Positions 53,684-61,848 of a stretch of DNA of 64,000 nucleotides are shown one piece after another; position 1 is the stretch's first letter, and every line of letters starts with the position of its first letter. The stretch comes from an uncultured Bacteroidota bacterium (GTDB lineage: Bacteria; Bacteroidota; Bacteroidia; Bacteroidales; SZUA-534). The notes beneath the pieces are model-generated. The model made no database searches, was not told the origin of the DNA, and saw only the letters and a program-made list of their open reading frames with translations. The stretch lies in assembly GCA_946414435.1 (NCBI GenBank), contig CAMKOM010000005.1:1-64000 (forward strand), in the 5' to 3' direction. Position numbers and translations under genes: made by a program.

Positions 53684-55354
53684 ATGAATGCAGAGAACCA
53701 AAAGTCGGCAGAGCAAATGGATTTGCTCACGGCAGTAGAGAACATTGACAATTTGGCGGCAAAGTCGGTGCTGAACGACGAATTTTTCGACACTGTGGCG
53801 CCGTTTGCCGATTACATTTCGGAGATGATTGGCATCAACCGCGAGCAGAGCGTGATGCTGGCGCTGCTCATCAGTCACAGCGACGATGGCTGCGTATCGA
53901 TGAAGGAGTTGAGTGACAGCCTCGATTGCAGCACGGCGCGCCTTCTGCGGTACACAAACTATATCGACGAGCTAGAAAAGCTTGGAATTGTAATGCAAAT
54001 CCGCCCGCGGTTACGTGACATCCGCGGCGGCCGCAACTGCTATCGGATTCAGCAAGAGATAATTGACGTTTTCAAGCGGAACGAGAAATATGTGCCGCGC
54101 AACTTGTCGGGACTCAACTGCAACGAGCTTTTCGATGAGTTCGACACCGTTTTCGAGATGCGCAGCGATGACGAACTGACCTACGACATCACTGTCGAAA
54201 GAATCGAACATCTGCTCGAATGTAATAAAAACTTGCAGTTTGTCAGCAAGTTGCGGAGTTATGAGCTCAAACCCGAAGACGAGATTCTGCTGATTCTGTT
54301 TGCGTGTATGTTTGTGAACAAGCGAAACGAAAATGTTGTATGTCACGACTTTGCCTTCCTTTACGAGCGCATCAAGTTTAATCAGATAAAGTCGGCTTTG
54401 CAGCGCAACACTCACCCGCTTCTCGACAAGAAGTTGATAGAGTTCACCAACAACGACGGGTTCATCAACAACGAGGCCTATTGTCTGACAAAGAAGACGA
54501 AAGACGAGCTGTTGAGCGAGATGAACATCGTCCGCCGCAACGCGCGGAGCCGCAACGATGTGATAAAAAACGAAGACATCAAGGGTAAAAATCTGTTTTT
54601 CAGCGAAAAGGTGAGCAAACGGGTTGACGAGTTGGGCAGTTTGATGGAAAACAGCCAATATGAGCAGATTCGCAAGCGATTGGAGGACGAGAAATTCCGT
54701 TGCGGTTTTGCCTGTCTGTTTTACGGCGTGCCCGGCACAGGCAAGACCGAAACAGCGCTACAGCTTGCCCGCCGCACTGGCCGCGATGTTATGCAAGTGA
54801 ACATTGCAAGGATAAAAAGTATGTGGGTTGGCGAGAGCGAGAAGAACCTGAAACGCGTGTTCGACGAGTACCGCGAGAAGGTGAAGGAGTGCGATGTGGC
54901 GCCCATTCTGCTCTTCAACGAGGCCGATGCCATTATCGGGAAGCGGGCCGAAAATGCCGAGCGTTCGGTCGATAAAATGTACCATACAATGCAGAATATT
55001 CTGCTTCAGGAGATGGAGACATTGGACGGCATTATGATAGCCACCACCAACCTGGCGCAGAGCTTCGACCGAGCCTTCGAGCGCCGATTCCTCTATAAAA
55101 TCAAGTTCGACAAGCCCACCGTGGAGGCGCGGATGAGCATTTGGCGCGAGATGATTCCGGCCTTGACCGACGACGATGCTCGCACACTATCAGGCAAATA
55201 CGAGTTTAGCGGTGGCCAAATTGAGAACATTGCCCGACGCCACGCCATTGGCAAAATCCTGCACGGCGAATCGGAAAGCCTGCTCAACGAGCTGCTCGGC
55301 TATTGCGACGACGAGAAGATTGAAACCAAAGAGAAGAAGGCGATTGGGTTTTAA
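53684..55354 (+). CDS. AAA+ ATPase with novel N-terminal region (paralogue 1)
   Basis: A 556-residue protein. Residues about 320-545 are a FtsH/p97-like AAA+ module: Walker A FYGVPGTGKTETAL (near 347), Walker B ILLFNEADAIIG with Asn in place of the first Asp (near 407), sensor 1 MIATTNLAQ (near 452), arginine finger AFERRFLYKIKF and sensor 2 GGQIENIARRHAI. The first 320 residues have no domain that I recognise; SMKELSDSLDCSTARLLRYTNYIDELEKLGIV (about 85-117) reads like a winged helix-turn-helix. Similar in architecture to the protein at 60181-61830. It may be a remodeller bound to DNA or to a partner protein; the target is unknown. Confidence 0.8.
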   Translation: MNAENQKSAEQMDLLTAVENIDNLAAKSVLNDEFFDTVAPFADYISEMIGINREQSVMLALLISHSDDGCVSMKELSDSLDCSTARLLRYTNYIDELEKLGIVMQIRPRLRDIRGGRNCYRIQQEIIDVFKRNEKYVPRNLSGLNCNELFDEFDTVFEMRSDDELTYDITVERIEHLLECNKNLQFVSKLRSYELKPEDEILLILFACMFVNKRNENVVCHDFAFLYERIKFNQIKSALQRNTHPLLDKKLIEFTNNDGFINNEAYCLTKKTKDELLSEMNIVRRNARSRNDVIKNEDIKGKNLFFSEKVSKRVDELGSLMENSQYEQIRKRLEDEKFRCGFACLFYGVPGTGKTETALQLARRTGRDVMQVNIARIKSMWVGESEKNLKRVFDEYREKVKECDVAPILLFNEADAIIGKRAENAERSVDKMYHTMQNILLQEMETLDGIMIATTNLAQSFDRAFERRFLYKIKFDKPTVEARMSIWREMIPALTDDDARTLSGKYEFSGGQIENIARRHAIGKILHGESESLLNELLGYCDDEKIETKEKKAIGF

Positions 55355-55406
55355 TTTTTTTTCAGTTACGCAAAAAGGCTGCGCAGTGGGTGTTTCCTTT
55401 TGCAGC
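55354..55406 (+). repeat. Partial shared block P1 after the first AAA+ gene
   Basis: TTTCAGTTACGCAAAAAGGC, then TGCGCAGTGGG, ending TTTCCTTTTGCAGC. It is near-identical over its left half to 57129-57179. It keeps the TGCGCA and TTTTGCA parts but lacks the CAATCTCGCG centre. Confidence 0.6.
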
Positions 55407-55413
55407 GTCGAAA

Positions 55414-55481
55414 ATCAAAAAAAAACTGAAAATTCTCAAAACCTGCGCAGCAATCTCGCGCACCTTGCGGTTTTCTTTGCA
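55414..55481 (+). promoter_or_regulatory. Shared regulatory block, copy C (FtsK-like gene)
   Basis: A-tract (CAAAAAAAAACTGAAAATTC), then CTGCGCAGCAATCTCGCGCA, CCTTGCGGTTTTC and TTTGCA. The dyad TGCGC-N8-GCGCA is perfect. It lies 88 bases upstream of the FtsK-like ATG. Confidence 0.65.
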
Positions 55482-55568
55482 ATGGAATTACAAAGAACGG
55501 TGCATTAAAAAACGTGTGTTTATTTTGTAAACCGCTGGTTATAAAATGTTTAATTAAAAACAGGAATT

Positions 55569-57092
55569 ATGGAAACAAAATCTGAAAACAAAAATCTGGC
55601 GAACGGCTACCAACTGCCGCCAATTGACCTACTGAACGATTACGAGCCCGACGGCCTTACTGTAACCGAAGAAGAACTGATTGCCAACAAGGACAAAATT
55701 GTTAAGACTCTGAACGATTACAAGATTCAGATTGCGACAATCAACGCCACCGTCGGTCCAACCGTAACTCTTTACGAAATACGTCCCGCGAATGGTACCA
55801 GAATAACCAAGATTAGGAATATTAGCGAGGATATTATGTTGAGTCTTGCCGTTTTGGGGGTGCGAGTGATTGCGCCAATTCCAGGCCGTGGAACTATCGG
55901 CATTGAGGTACCCAACAAAAAACCGCAGACTGTGACTTTGCGTTCGGTGCTGGCAACGAAAAAGTTCAAGGAGTCGAAATTCGAGTTGCCGATTGCTATA
56001 GGGCAAAACATTGATAATTCACCTTTTATCTTCGACTTAACAAAAGCACCGCATTTGCTAATTGCTGGAGCCGCTGGCCAGGGAAAAACGGTGGCGCTGA
56101 ACGCAATAATAACTTCGCTGCTATACACGAAAACACCTGAGCAACTGAAACTTGTGCTGATTGACCCGAAGATGGTGGAACTGTCGCCGTACAAGCCGCT
56201 TGAGAGATATTTCCTTGCGAAACAGGCCGTTGGCGAAGATGCGATTGTTACCAACGCACAAGACGTTGTGAATACGCTTCAGTCGCTCTGCATTGAGATG
56301 GACTTGCGCTACGATATGCTGAAAAACTCAGGTTGCCGCAACATTAGAGAGTACAACCAAGAGTACACCGCACACAAGTTAAATCCTGAACACGGAAATC
56401 GGTATTTGCCTTACATTGTGGTGGTTATGGATGAGTTTGCCGATTTGATTACAGAATTGGGAATAGATATTGAACTTCCAATTGCCCGCCTTGCACAGTT
56501 GGCACGAGCCGTTGGCATTCATTTGATTATCACAACGCAAAAGCCGAGTTCTAGAGTAGTTACTGGGCTGATAAAAGCCAACTTTCCCGCCCGTATAGCC
56601 TTCCGTGTTATGAGTTTGATGGACTCACGCACCATTCTCGACACACCTGGCGCCAACCAACTCATTGGCCGTGGCGATATGCTAGTTTCGATGGGATGCG
56701 ATGTTGCCCGCGTGCAGTGCGCTTTTGTGGAAAATTCTGAAATTAAGCGCATTGTGGAATATGTCAGCAGCCAGCCGAGCACGCCGTACATTCTGCCTGA
56801 ATATGAGCCCGAATATGCGCCCGAAAAACCTGATGTTGACCTGTCGAAACGTGATAGTTTTTTTGAAGATGCCGCACGCATTGTGGTGATATCCCGACAT
56901 TGCTCTATCGCGCTGCTGCAAAGGGCTTTTTGCATAGGATACAAGCGGGCCAGCAGCATTATGGCCCAATTGGAAGCCGCTGGAATTGTTGAACTTATTC
57001 AAAAGACAAGAGATGGTAACGTGCTTATTCCTAATGAGTTGGCGCTGGAAGATGTGTTGAATAAGCTGCCAAACGATACGGAAAGTGAGTAG
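55569..57092 (+). CDS. Soluble FtsK/SpoIIIE-type DNA translocase (no membrane domain)
   Basis: A 507-residue motor that starts directly in the alpha domain (IDLLNDYEPDGLTVTEEELIANK, VGPTVTLYEIRPANGTRITKI), with no N-terminal membrane helices. The RecA-like core has Walker A IAGAAGQGKTVALNAI (near 167) and Walker B VVVMDEFADLI (near 285), plus HLIITTQKPSSRVVTGLIKANFPARIAFRV. A gamma-type winged helix ends it (FFEDAARIVVISRHCSIALLQRAFCIGYKRASSIMAQLEAAGIVEL), the part that reads polar DNA signals in true FtsK. It is therefore an extra, cytoplasmic paralogue, not the cell-division protein. Regulatory block C precedes it. Confidence 0.88.
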   Translation: METKSENKNLANGYQLPPIDLLNDYEPDGLTVTEEELIANKDKIVKTLNDYKIQIATINATVGPTVTLYEIRPANGTRITKIRNISEDIMLSLAVLGVRVIAPIPGRGTIGIEVPNKKPQTVTLRSVLATKKFKESKFELPIAIGQNIDNSPFIFDLTKAPHLLIAGAAGQGKTVALNAIITSLLYTKTPEQLKLVLIDPKMVELSPYKPLERYFLAKQAVGEDAIVTNAQDVVNTLQSLCIEMDLRYDMLKNSGCRNIREYNQEYTAHKLNPEHGNRYLPYIVVVMDEFADLITELGIDIELPIARLAQLARAVGIHLIITTQKPSSRVVTGLIKANFPARIAFRVMSLMDSRTILDTPGANQLIGRGDMLVSMGCDVARVQCAFVENSEIKRIVEYVSSQPSTPYILPEYEPEYAPEKPDVDLSKRDSFFEDAARIVVISRHCSIALLQRAFCIGYKRASSIMAQLEAAGIVELIQKTRDGNVLIPNELALEDVLNKLPNDTESE

Positions 57093-57128
57093 TGAACATA
57101 AAAACGCACTTTTTCGGGGGAAAACTAA

Positions 57129-57179
57129 TTTTTTTCAGTTACGCAAAAAGGCTCCGCAGTGCCACTTTTTCTTTGCAGC
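57129..57179 (+). promoter_or_regulatory. Partial shared block P2 (DIP1984-family gene)
   Basis: TTTTTTCAGTTACGCAAAAA, then GGCTCCGCAGTGCCAC, TTTTTC and TTTGCA. It is the counterpart of P1 and the only shared-type element upstream of the DIP1984 gene (102 bases before the ATG). The central CAATCTCGCG is missing, so it may respond differently. Confidence 0.5.
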
Positions 57180-57280
57180 ATGAAAACAAAAAAATGATGG
57201 TTAAATGAACGTATTTGAGTTTTTGTTTAGAAATAAATGATTGAAATATAAATTGATACAAACTTTTAAATAGTATGATT

Positions 57281-57739
57281 ATGAAATTAGCAGAAGCACT
57301 TCAGGAAAGGTCTGATTTGAACACGAAAATCAGCCAATTGAGAAACCGTTTGACGAACAACGCCACGGCTCAGGAAGGTGAGCAGCCCGCCGAAAAGCCG
57401 TCGGAATTGCTGGCGGAACTTGATAAGGCAGTGGCGCGTTTGGAGTATGTTATTGCCAAAATCAATATCACAAACTGCACAATTAAAGTCGACGGAAAGA
57501 CACTTACCGAGATTATCGCCCAAAAGGACTGCCTAGCGCAAAAAGAATCTGTGCTGCAAAGTCTGATTACTGCGGCAAGCGGTCGGTTGAACCGAATTTC
57601 GAGAAGTGAAATCAAAATTCTGAGCACGGTGAATGTGCCTGAAATTCAAAAAGAAAGCGACATGATTTCGGCTCAGATTCGGAGCTTGAACACAACTCTT
57701 CAGCAAACCAATTGGACTGCTGATTTGATTGAAGATTAA
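57281..57739 (+). CDS. DIP1984-family (septicolysin-like) protein
   Basis: A 152-residue helical protein. The start MKLAEALQERSDLNTKISQLRNRL and the later KVDGKTLTEIIAQKDCLAQKESVLQSLI match the DIP1984 family, a two-helix-bundle family of unknown function, named septicolysin in some annotations. I prefer ATG 57281 over the ATG two codons earlier because family members begin MKLAEAL. No lytic activity should be inferred from the name. It sits inside the WYL-associated cluster. Confidence 0.8.
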   Translation: MKLAEALQERSDLNTKISQLRNRLTNNATAQEGEQPAEKPSELLAELDKAVARLEYVIAKINITNCTIKVDGKTLTEIIAQKDCLAQKESVLQSLITAASGRLNRISRSEIKILSTVNVPEIQKESDMISAQIRSLNTTLQQTNWTADLIED

Positions 57740-57769
57740 TGTATTAAAAGTTTTTCGGGGCGGACGCAA

Positions 57770-57958
57770 ACCTTGTGGATGGGTTGAATTCCACACAATA
57801 GTCTAAGCAACGGTAGCAAGAATTGGATTCATAGGACCTGAATCAGTTTTAACAATTTATGGTCGGACAACGCACAAGCGCATTTTAACAATTAGTTTTT
57901 ACCACCAGCGTCAACCGAAAAACTTGGCGGTCCTGATTTATCAGGGCCGCCGTTTTTA
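57770..57958 (+). ncRNA. Candidate structured RNA (unidentified)
   Basis: Stems visible by eye: TGTGGA with TCCACA (57774-57796), GATTCA with TGAATC (57826-57846), and a final hairpin GGCGGTCCTGA/TCAGGGCCGCC with T-tail. TTTTAACAATT appears twice (57847-57858 and 57882-57892). There is no ORF of credible length. It could also be a long 3' untranslated region of the DIP1984 transcript. Confidence 0.35.
57926..57958 (+). terminator. Strong terminator upstream of regulatory block E
   Basis: GGCGGTCCTGA and TCAGGGCCGCC form an 11-base-pair stem (one G-U) around TTTA, followed by GTTTTTAT. Confidence 0.85.
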
Positions 57959-57990
57959 TCTGACCAATCAGTGTTTTTGTGAGAGAAAAT

Positions 57991-58057
57991 TCAAAAAAAA
58001 CTAAAAAATTCTCAAAACCTGCGCAGTAATCTCGCGCACCTTGCTCTTTTATTTGCA
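57991..58057 (+). promoter_or_regulatory. Shared regulatory block, copy E (437-residue protein gene)
   Basis: A-tract (TCAAAAAAAACTAAAAAATT), then CTGCGCAGTAATCTCGCGCA, CCTTGCTCTTTTA and TTTGCA. It is nearly identical to copy C over about 65 bases, although the genes downstream are unrelated. Confidence 0.65.
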
Positions 58058-58252
58058 GTAAATTTGATATCGAACCAACATAGAACACCTTGATGGTAAC
58101 AGAAAAACAGTATATTTACACAACTCTTTCGAGAGTGTTCTTTGAGTGAATGTGTATCAAGAGTCGGTCACGAGCCGCCCCAACCGAGCACCATAACGCC
58201 ACGGTGGGAAAACGATACGAATTGATTGTTTAACTATTAATTAAAAGTGATT

Positions 58253-59566
58253 ATGGAAAATCAGAAATTTCAGCACCCCGAGGGGAAAATCCGGTTGATG
58301 AACGGAACGCTCATTGATTGCTATCCGTTGCAACAGACTCAAAACGAGATTGATAACTCGTTTCGTCTCGACACCACAGGCGAATATCTTGTGATTAGTC
58401 GCAAAAAGAGAACGCCGCAGGAAATCGAACAGCGGCAGGCGGAAGAGGCCAAAGCCAAGCAGGCCAAAGACGACTTCGCCGCCAACGCCTTTCTTTTTTT
58501 CGATAACCGCGAGCGGATTCTGGCCGACAGCCGTATGTTTCTGGCGCCCGTGCCTGTGCAGAACGGCCTGATGTACACTGGCACAAGCGGATTTCAAAAG
58601 CCCACGTTGGGCGTTTACATTGAGTGGTGGCAGAACTGTCTGTCGTCGAATATTACCGACAAGCGCGACCAGTGGCTCATTTATCAGTTTGGTGGCAGTC
58701 CGTTGACTGGTTGGAATATCAGCAAAATGGTGAATGCAAGTGGCGAAAAGCGAGAACTTAACATTATGTCATTTAGCCATTTGTGGCGACAATTTATCGA
58801 AATCAACAGGCGCTACGACGATGCCAAAAAGCGATACGAAGCCTACTCTATCGATAAAGTTATTGAATTGCTGAAAAGCGACGCACGCACGATTGACACC
58901 CGTCTGAAAAGCGACGCCTTCTTTCTGACGCAGGAAATTGAGCGCAAAAAGGCCGAATTGGGAAAGAAGATGTATGATTCGTCTGAACGCGAGAAATATC
59001 GTCAGACGCTAATCGAGTTCGACGAGCAATACAAAGAACTGTCAAAACAGTTGTCTTTCAACAAGTTTGCGCCAGTAAGATTTTGGATTGATATCCACAA
59101 AATCCATAAAAACCTATCGGCCATTCTGCCTACTAACGAATGCAAGCGATTGTATGTCAGTTTTTTGCAATACGTTGTTGATGCTTTGAAAAAAGAAACC
59201 GAACAAATCGCAGAGCGTGAGGCCGAAAACCGCAAACAGCAGATTTTCGCGCAGATAGAAGCGCGGAAAGATGCTGTGGTGAACTTCTACATTGAGTATC
59301 AGGCTCGTGAAAAGCAGTTGGAAGAATATGAAAAGCAATACAAATCCGAAGTGACCGAACTGAAACGCCGTCTGCGCGCGGGCTCTATCGGCAACAAAGG
59401 CTACCAGAAGGCCTTCACGCCGCTTCGCAAGAATATGGAGCAGATGCGATTCGATTTAGACCATTTTAAGGTGAAGTCGATTAACGAGATTTTTGAGCGC
59501 GGGGATTCAATTTCCGACGGCGGTTATTTCGAATACATTAAAGATTTCTTGAAAGCGCAAAAGTGA
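58253..59566 (+). CDS. Uncharacterised coiled-coil protein of the WYL-associated cluster
   Basis: I do not recognise this 437-residue protein. It is soluble with no signal peptide. Residues 45-75 and about 205-260 and 320-420 are charged and heptad-like (TPQEIEQRQAEEAKAKQAKDD; RKKAELGKKMYDSSEREKYRQ; EQIAEREAENRKQQIFAQIEA), so it is largely alpha-helical coiled coil. The middle, about 80-190, is globular with many aromatic residues (YIEWWQNCLSSN, WLIYQFGGSPLTGWNISKMV). I start at ATG 58253, two codons inside an open GTG start. A 195-base leader after regulatory block E is unusually long for the cluster. Confidence 0.65.
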   Translation: MENQKFQHPEGKIRLMNGTLIDCYPLQQTQNEIDNSFRLDTTGEYLVISRKKRTPQEIEQRQAEEAKAKQAKDDFAANAFLFFDNRERILADSRMFLAPVPVQNGLMYTGTSGFQKPTLGVYIEWWQNCLSSNITDKRDQWLIYQFGGSPLTGWNISKMVNASGEKRELNIMSFSHLWRQFIEINRRYDDAKKRYEAYSIDKVIELLKSDARTIDTRLKSDAFFLTQEIERKKAELGKKMYDSSEREKYRQTLIEFDEQYKELSKQLSFNKFAPVRFWIDIHKIHKNLSAILPTNECKRLYVSFLQYVVDALKKETEQIAEREAENRKQQIFAQIEARKDAVVNFYIEYQAREKQLEEYEKQYKSEVTELKRRLRAGSIGNKGYQKAFTPLRKNMEQMRFDLDHFKVKSINEIFERGDSISDGGYFEYIKDFLKAQK

Positions 59567-59580
59567 TGTTTTGTGACCTG

Positions 59581-59639
59581 TGGCAAAAAAATCTTCAAAC
59601 CTGCGCAGCAATCTCGCGCACCTTGCGGTTTCCTTTGCA
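59581..59639 (+). promoter_or_regulatory. Shared regulatory block, copy F (124-residue protein gene)
   Basis: A-tract (GGCAAAAAAATC), then CTGCGCAGCAATCTCGCGCA, CCTTGCGGTTTCC and TTTGCA. The core is identical to copy C except for one base. Confidence 0.7.
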
Positions 59640-59710
59640 GCGCGATTTTGAAAATATGAAGACGAAAAGCAATTTGGATACGGACTATAAATTATTGAAC
59701 ATCAAAGGAA

Positions 59711-60085
59711 ATGGCTATGGGACGACACTTAATAACACTCAACCCCGATTTTGGCGACGCATTGTTTTGGGACGAGGGGAAAAATCTTATAGGTCACCAC
59801 AATGTGTTGTATCTGAACTATGAAGAACAGAACGAAATAGAAATCGACCTTTCGTCAATCGCAGGACTGGAAAAATGGTACTCAAAATGGTGCGAATACG
59901 AAGATGATTTTTGTTTACACCACAAAAATGTTGAAAAAGAAGCGTTAGCCGAATGGTGCAAGCAAGGGATAGAACTGTCGAAACAGATAAAATCGCTATT
60001 ACCAAACGATTTCGATTTGTTGTTTGTCAGCATTCTAACTGGCGAGAAATACCTTTTCAGTAATGGAGAACCGCAAAAAATATAG
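59711..60085 (+). CDS. Uncharacterised acidic protein of the WYL-associated cluster
   Basis: A 124-residue soluble protein I do not recognise. MGRHLITLNPDFGDALFWDEGKNLIGHHNVLYLNYEEQNEIEI is followed by an alpha-helical tail (EKEALAEWCKQGIELSKQIKSLL). An ATG at 59656 opens a different 55-codon frame that starts closer to the promoter (16 bases after the TTTGCA box), overlaps this gene and then stops. I therefore keep ATG 59711, though an ancestral frameshift joining the two cannot be excluded. Confidence 0.55.
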   Translation: MAMGRHLITLNPDFGDALFWDEGKNLIGHHNVLYLNYEEQNEIEIDLSSIAGLEKWYSKWCEYEDDFCLHHKNVEKEALAEWCKQGIELSKQIKSLLPNDFDLLFVSILTGEKYLFSNGEPQKI

Positions 60086-60090
60086 TCGTC

Positions 60091-60158
60091 ACGCAAAAAA
60101 AAATGAAAAAGCCCAAAACCTCTGCCTCAATCTTGCGTAGGTTGCGGTTTCTTTTGTA
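60091..60158 (+). promoter_or_regulatory. Shared regulatory block, copy G (second AAA+ gene)
   Basis: ACGCAAAAAAAAATG A-tract, then CTGCCTCAATCTTGCGTAGG, TTGCGGTTTC and a TTTTGTA box ending 22 bases before the ATG at 60181. It is of the same sub-type as copies B and H (dyad CCTNNGC..GCNNAGG). Confidence 0.65.
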
Positions 60159-60180
60159 TCAAATTTAAAAACGAGGCATT

Positions 60181-61830
60181 ATGGCAAAAGGAAAACAAAA
60201 GCCGGCAGAGCAGTTGGACTTGCTCACGGCGGTAGAGAAAATTGTTGAATTGGCCCGCGACTCGGGGCTCAAACCCGAGTTTTTCCGCAAGGCCGACACC
60301 TATATAAGTTATTTGGCCTCGCGGCTCGACCTCACCAATGAGCAGAGCCTGATGATGGCACTATTCATTGACAATAGCGGCGACCGTGAGACTTCGCTTC
60401 ACGACCTCGCAAAATTCGTGGGTTGCAGTACAACGCGTATCTTGAAGTATGTGAGCGATATAAGTGTGCTTGTCCTAAAAGATATGGTGCGGAACCGCGG
60501 TTGCGGGACGTATCGTGTGCCGTGGTATGTGATTGAGCCTATTACCCGCAACGAGAAATTCGAGGGATACAACAACGCCAACATCAGTTGCGGTGAGTTT
60601 TTCGGCGTGTTGAGCGATATTTTCAGCATTCGCGACGAGGGCGAAATAAACAGCGATATGGCTGTCACAAGACTGGAAACTCTGATGGACGAGAATCAGC
60701 ATCTGGCTTTTGTCCAACAAGTTAAGAGCTATGGATTGAGAAAGGAAGATGAAGTGCTGCTTCTGCTTTTCGCGCACCTTTTTGTCGATGACAACGACGA
60801 CAACATCCGATACTATGATATCAAATTCCTTTTCGATGATACCCGGCACACACAGAACCGAATCAAAAGTTCACTGTCCGATGGCTCGCACCCTCTGCTC
60901 GAATTGGGGGTCATCGGGTACGGCAACAACGACGGCCTTGCCGACCGCGAGTCGTTCCATATAACCGATGATGCCAAGCGCCAACTTTTCAGTGAAATGA
61001 AAAATATAGCGTTAAGGCCTGAAAACCGCCGTAATATGCTTCGCTGCGATAAGATTGTGCCCAAACAGCTCTATTACGACAAGAAAATCGAGTCGCAGAT
61101 TGATGAGCTGGCCAACCTGCTCGACGATGACCGCTACCGTCAAATACGCACGCGGATGGAAGAGATGAAGTATCACAGCGGCTTTGCCTGTCTGTTTTAC
61201 GGAGCGCCTGGCACAGGTAAAACCGAAACGGCGCTGCAGCTTGCCCGCCAAACGGGGCGCGACATTATCCAAGTCAACGTTCCTGAGATAAAAAGTTGTT
61301 GGGTTGGCGAGAGCGAGAAGAATATCAAAAAACTGTTCGACGATTATCGCACAAAGGTGAAAAACAGCAAGTTAGCACCCATTCTGCTCTTCAACGAGGC
61401 CGATGCCGTGATTGGAATCCGCCAGGAAGGTGCACAGCGGGCAGTGGACAAGATGGAGAACTCTATCCAAAACATTATCCTTCAGGAGATGGAGACGCTC
61501 GACGGCATTATGATAGCCACCACCAACCTGGCTCAGAACCTCGACAAGGCCTTCGAGCGCCGATTCCTGTACAAAATCAGGTTCGACAAGCCCACCGTCG
61601 AGGCGCGGATGAGCATTTGGCACGAGATGATTCCAAGCCTCACCGACGACGAAACGCGTACGCTGTCAAGCAAGTATGAGTTCAGCGGCGGCCAGATTGA
61701 GAACATCGCACGTCGCCACGCCATTGGCAAAATCCTGCACGGCGAATCCGAAAACACTCTCGACGAGCTGCTCGGCTACTGCAACGACGAACGCATTGAA
61801 ACCAAAGAGAAGAAGACGATAGGGTTTTGA
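60181..61830 (+). CDS. AAA+ ATPase with novel N-terminal region (paralogue 2)
   Basis: A 549-residue paralogue of the protein at 53684-55354. The N-terminal about 300 residues are strongly diverged (shared landmarks include QLDLLTAVEKI, NEQSLMMALFI and CSTTRILKYVSDI). The C-terminal 220 are nearly the same: Walker A FYGAPGTGKTETAL near 341, Walker B ILLFNEADAVIG near 401 with the same Asn substitution, IATTNLAQNLDKAFERRFLYKIRF, and a closely matching GGQIENIARRHAIGKILHGESE tail. The pair could form a mixed hexamer or act on different partners through their N-terminal parts. It has its own regulatory block (copy G). Confidence 0.8.
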   Translation: MAKGKQKPAEQLDLLTAVEKIVELARDSGLKPEFFRKADTYISYLASRLDLTNEQSLMMALFIDNSGDRETSLHDLAKFVGCSTTRILKYVSDISVLVLKDMVRNRGCGTYRVPWYVIEPITRNEKFEGYNNANISCGEFFGVLSDIFSIRDEGEINSDMAVTRLETLMDENQHLAFVQQVKSYGLRKEDEVLLLLFAHLFVDDNDDNIRYYDIKFLFDDTRHTQNRIKSSLSDGSHPLLELGVIGYGNNDGLADRESFHITDDAKRQLFSEMKNIALRPENRRNMLRCDKIVPKQLYYDKKIESQIDELANLLDDDRYRQIRTRMEEMKYHSGFACLFYGAPGTGKTETALQLARQTGRDIIQVNVPEIKSCWVGESEKNIKKLFDDYRTKVKNSKLAPILLFNEADAVIGIRQEGAQRAVDKMENSIQNIILQEMETLDGIMIATTNLAQNLDKAFERRFLYKIRFDKPTVEARMSIWHEMIPSLTDDETRTLSSKYEFSGGQIENIARRHAIGKILHGESENTLDELLGYCNDERIETKEKKTIGF

Positions 61831-61848
61831 AAGGAAATAATGGTTTTT

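Larger units (their letters stand above)
57740..58252 (+). other. Long non-coding stretch with candidate RNA, regulatory block E and a leader
   Basis: This 513-base gap holds, in order: a possible structured RNA ending in a strong terminator (57770-57958), copy E of the shared block (57991-58057), and a 195-base leader before the ATG at 58253. The leader contains two tiny open frames (58093-58149, 18 codons; 58150-58233, 27 codons), which I do not call as genes. Confidence 0.6.

Noticed and set aside
57281-57739. A lytic toxin (septicolysin)
   Set aside because: The name is inherited from weak annotation; the sequence is a small helical DIP1984-type protein with no export signal.
59656-59823. 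55-codon frame starting MKTKSNLDTDYK close to regulatory block F
   Set aside because: Ends within the better-supported 59711-60085 gene in another frame and has no features of its own; kept only as a possible frameshift remnant.
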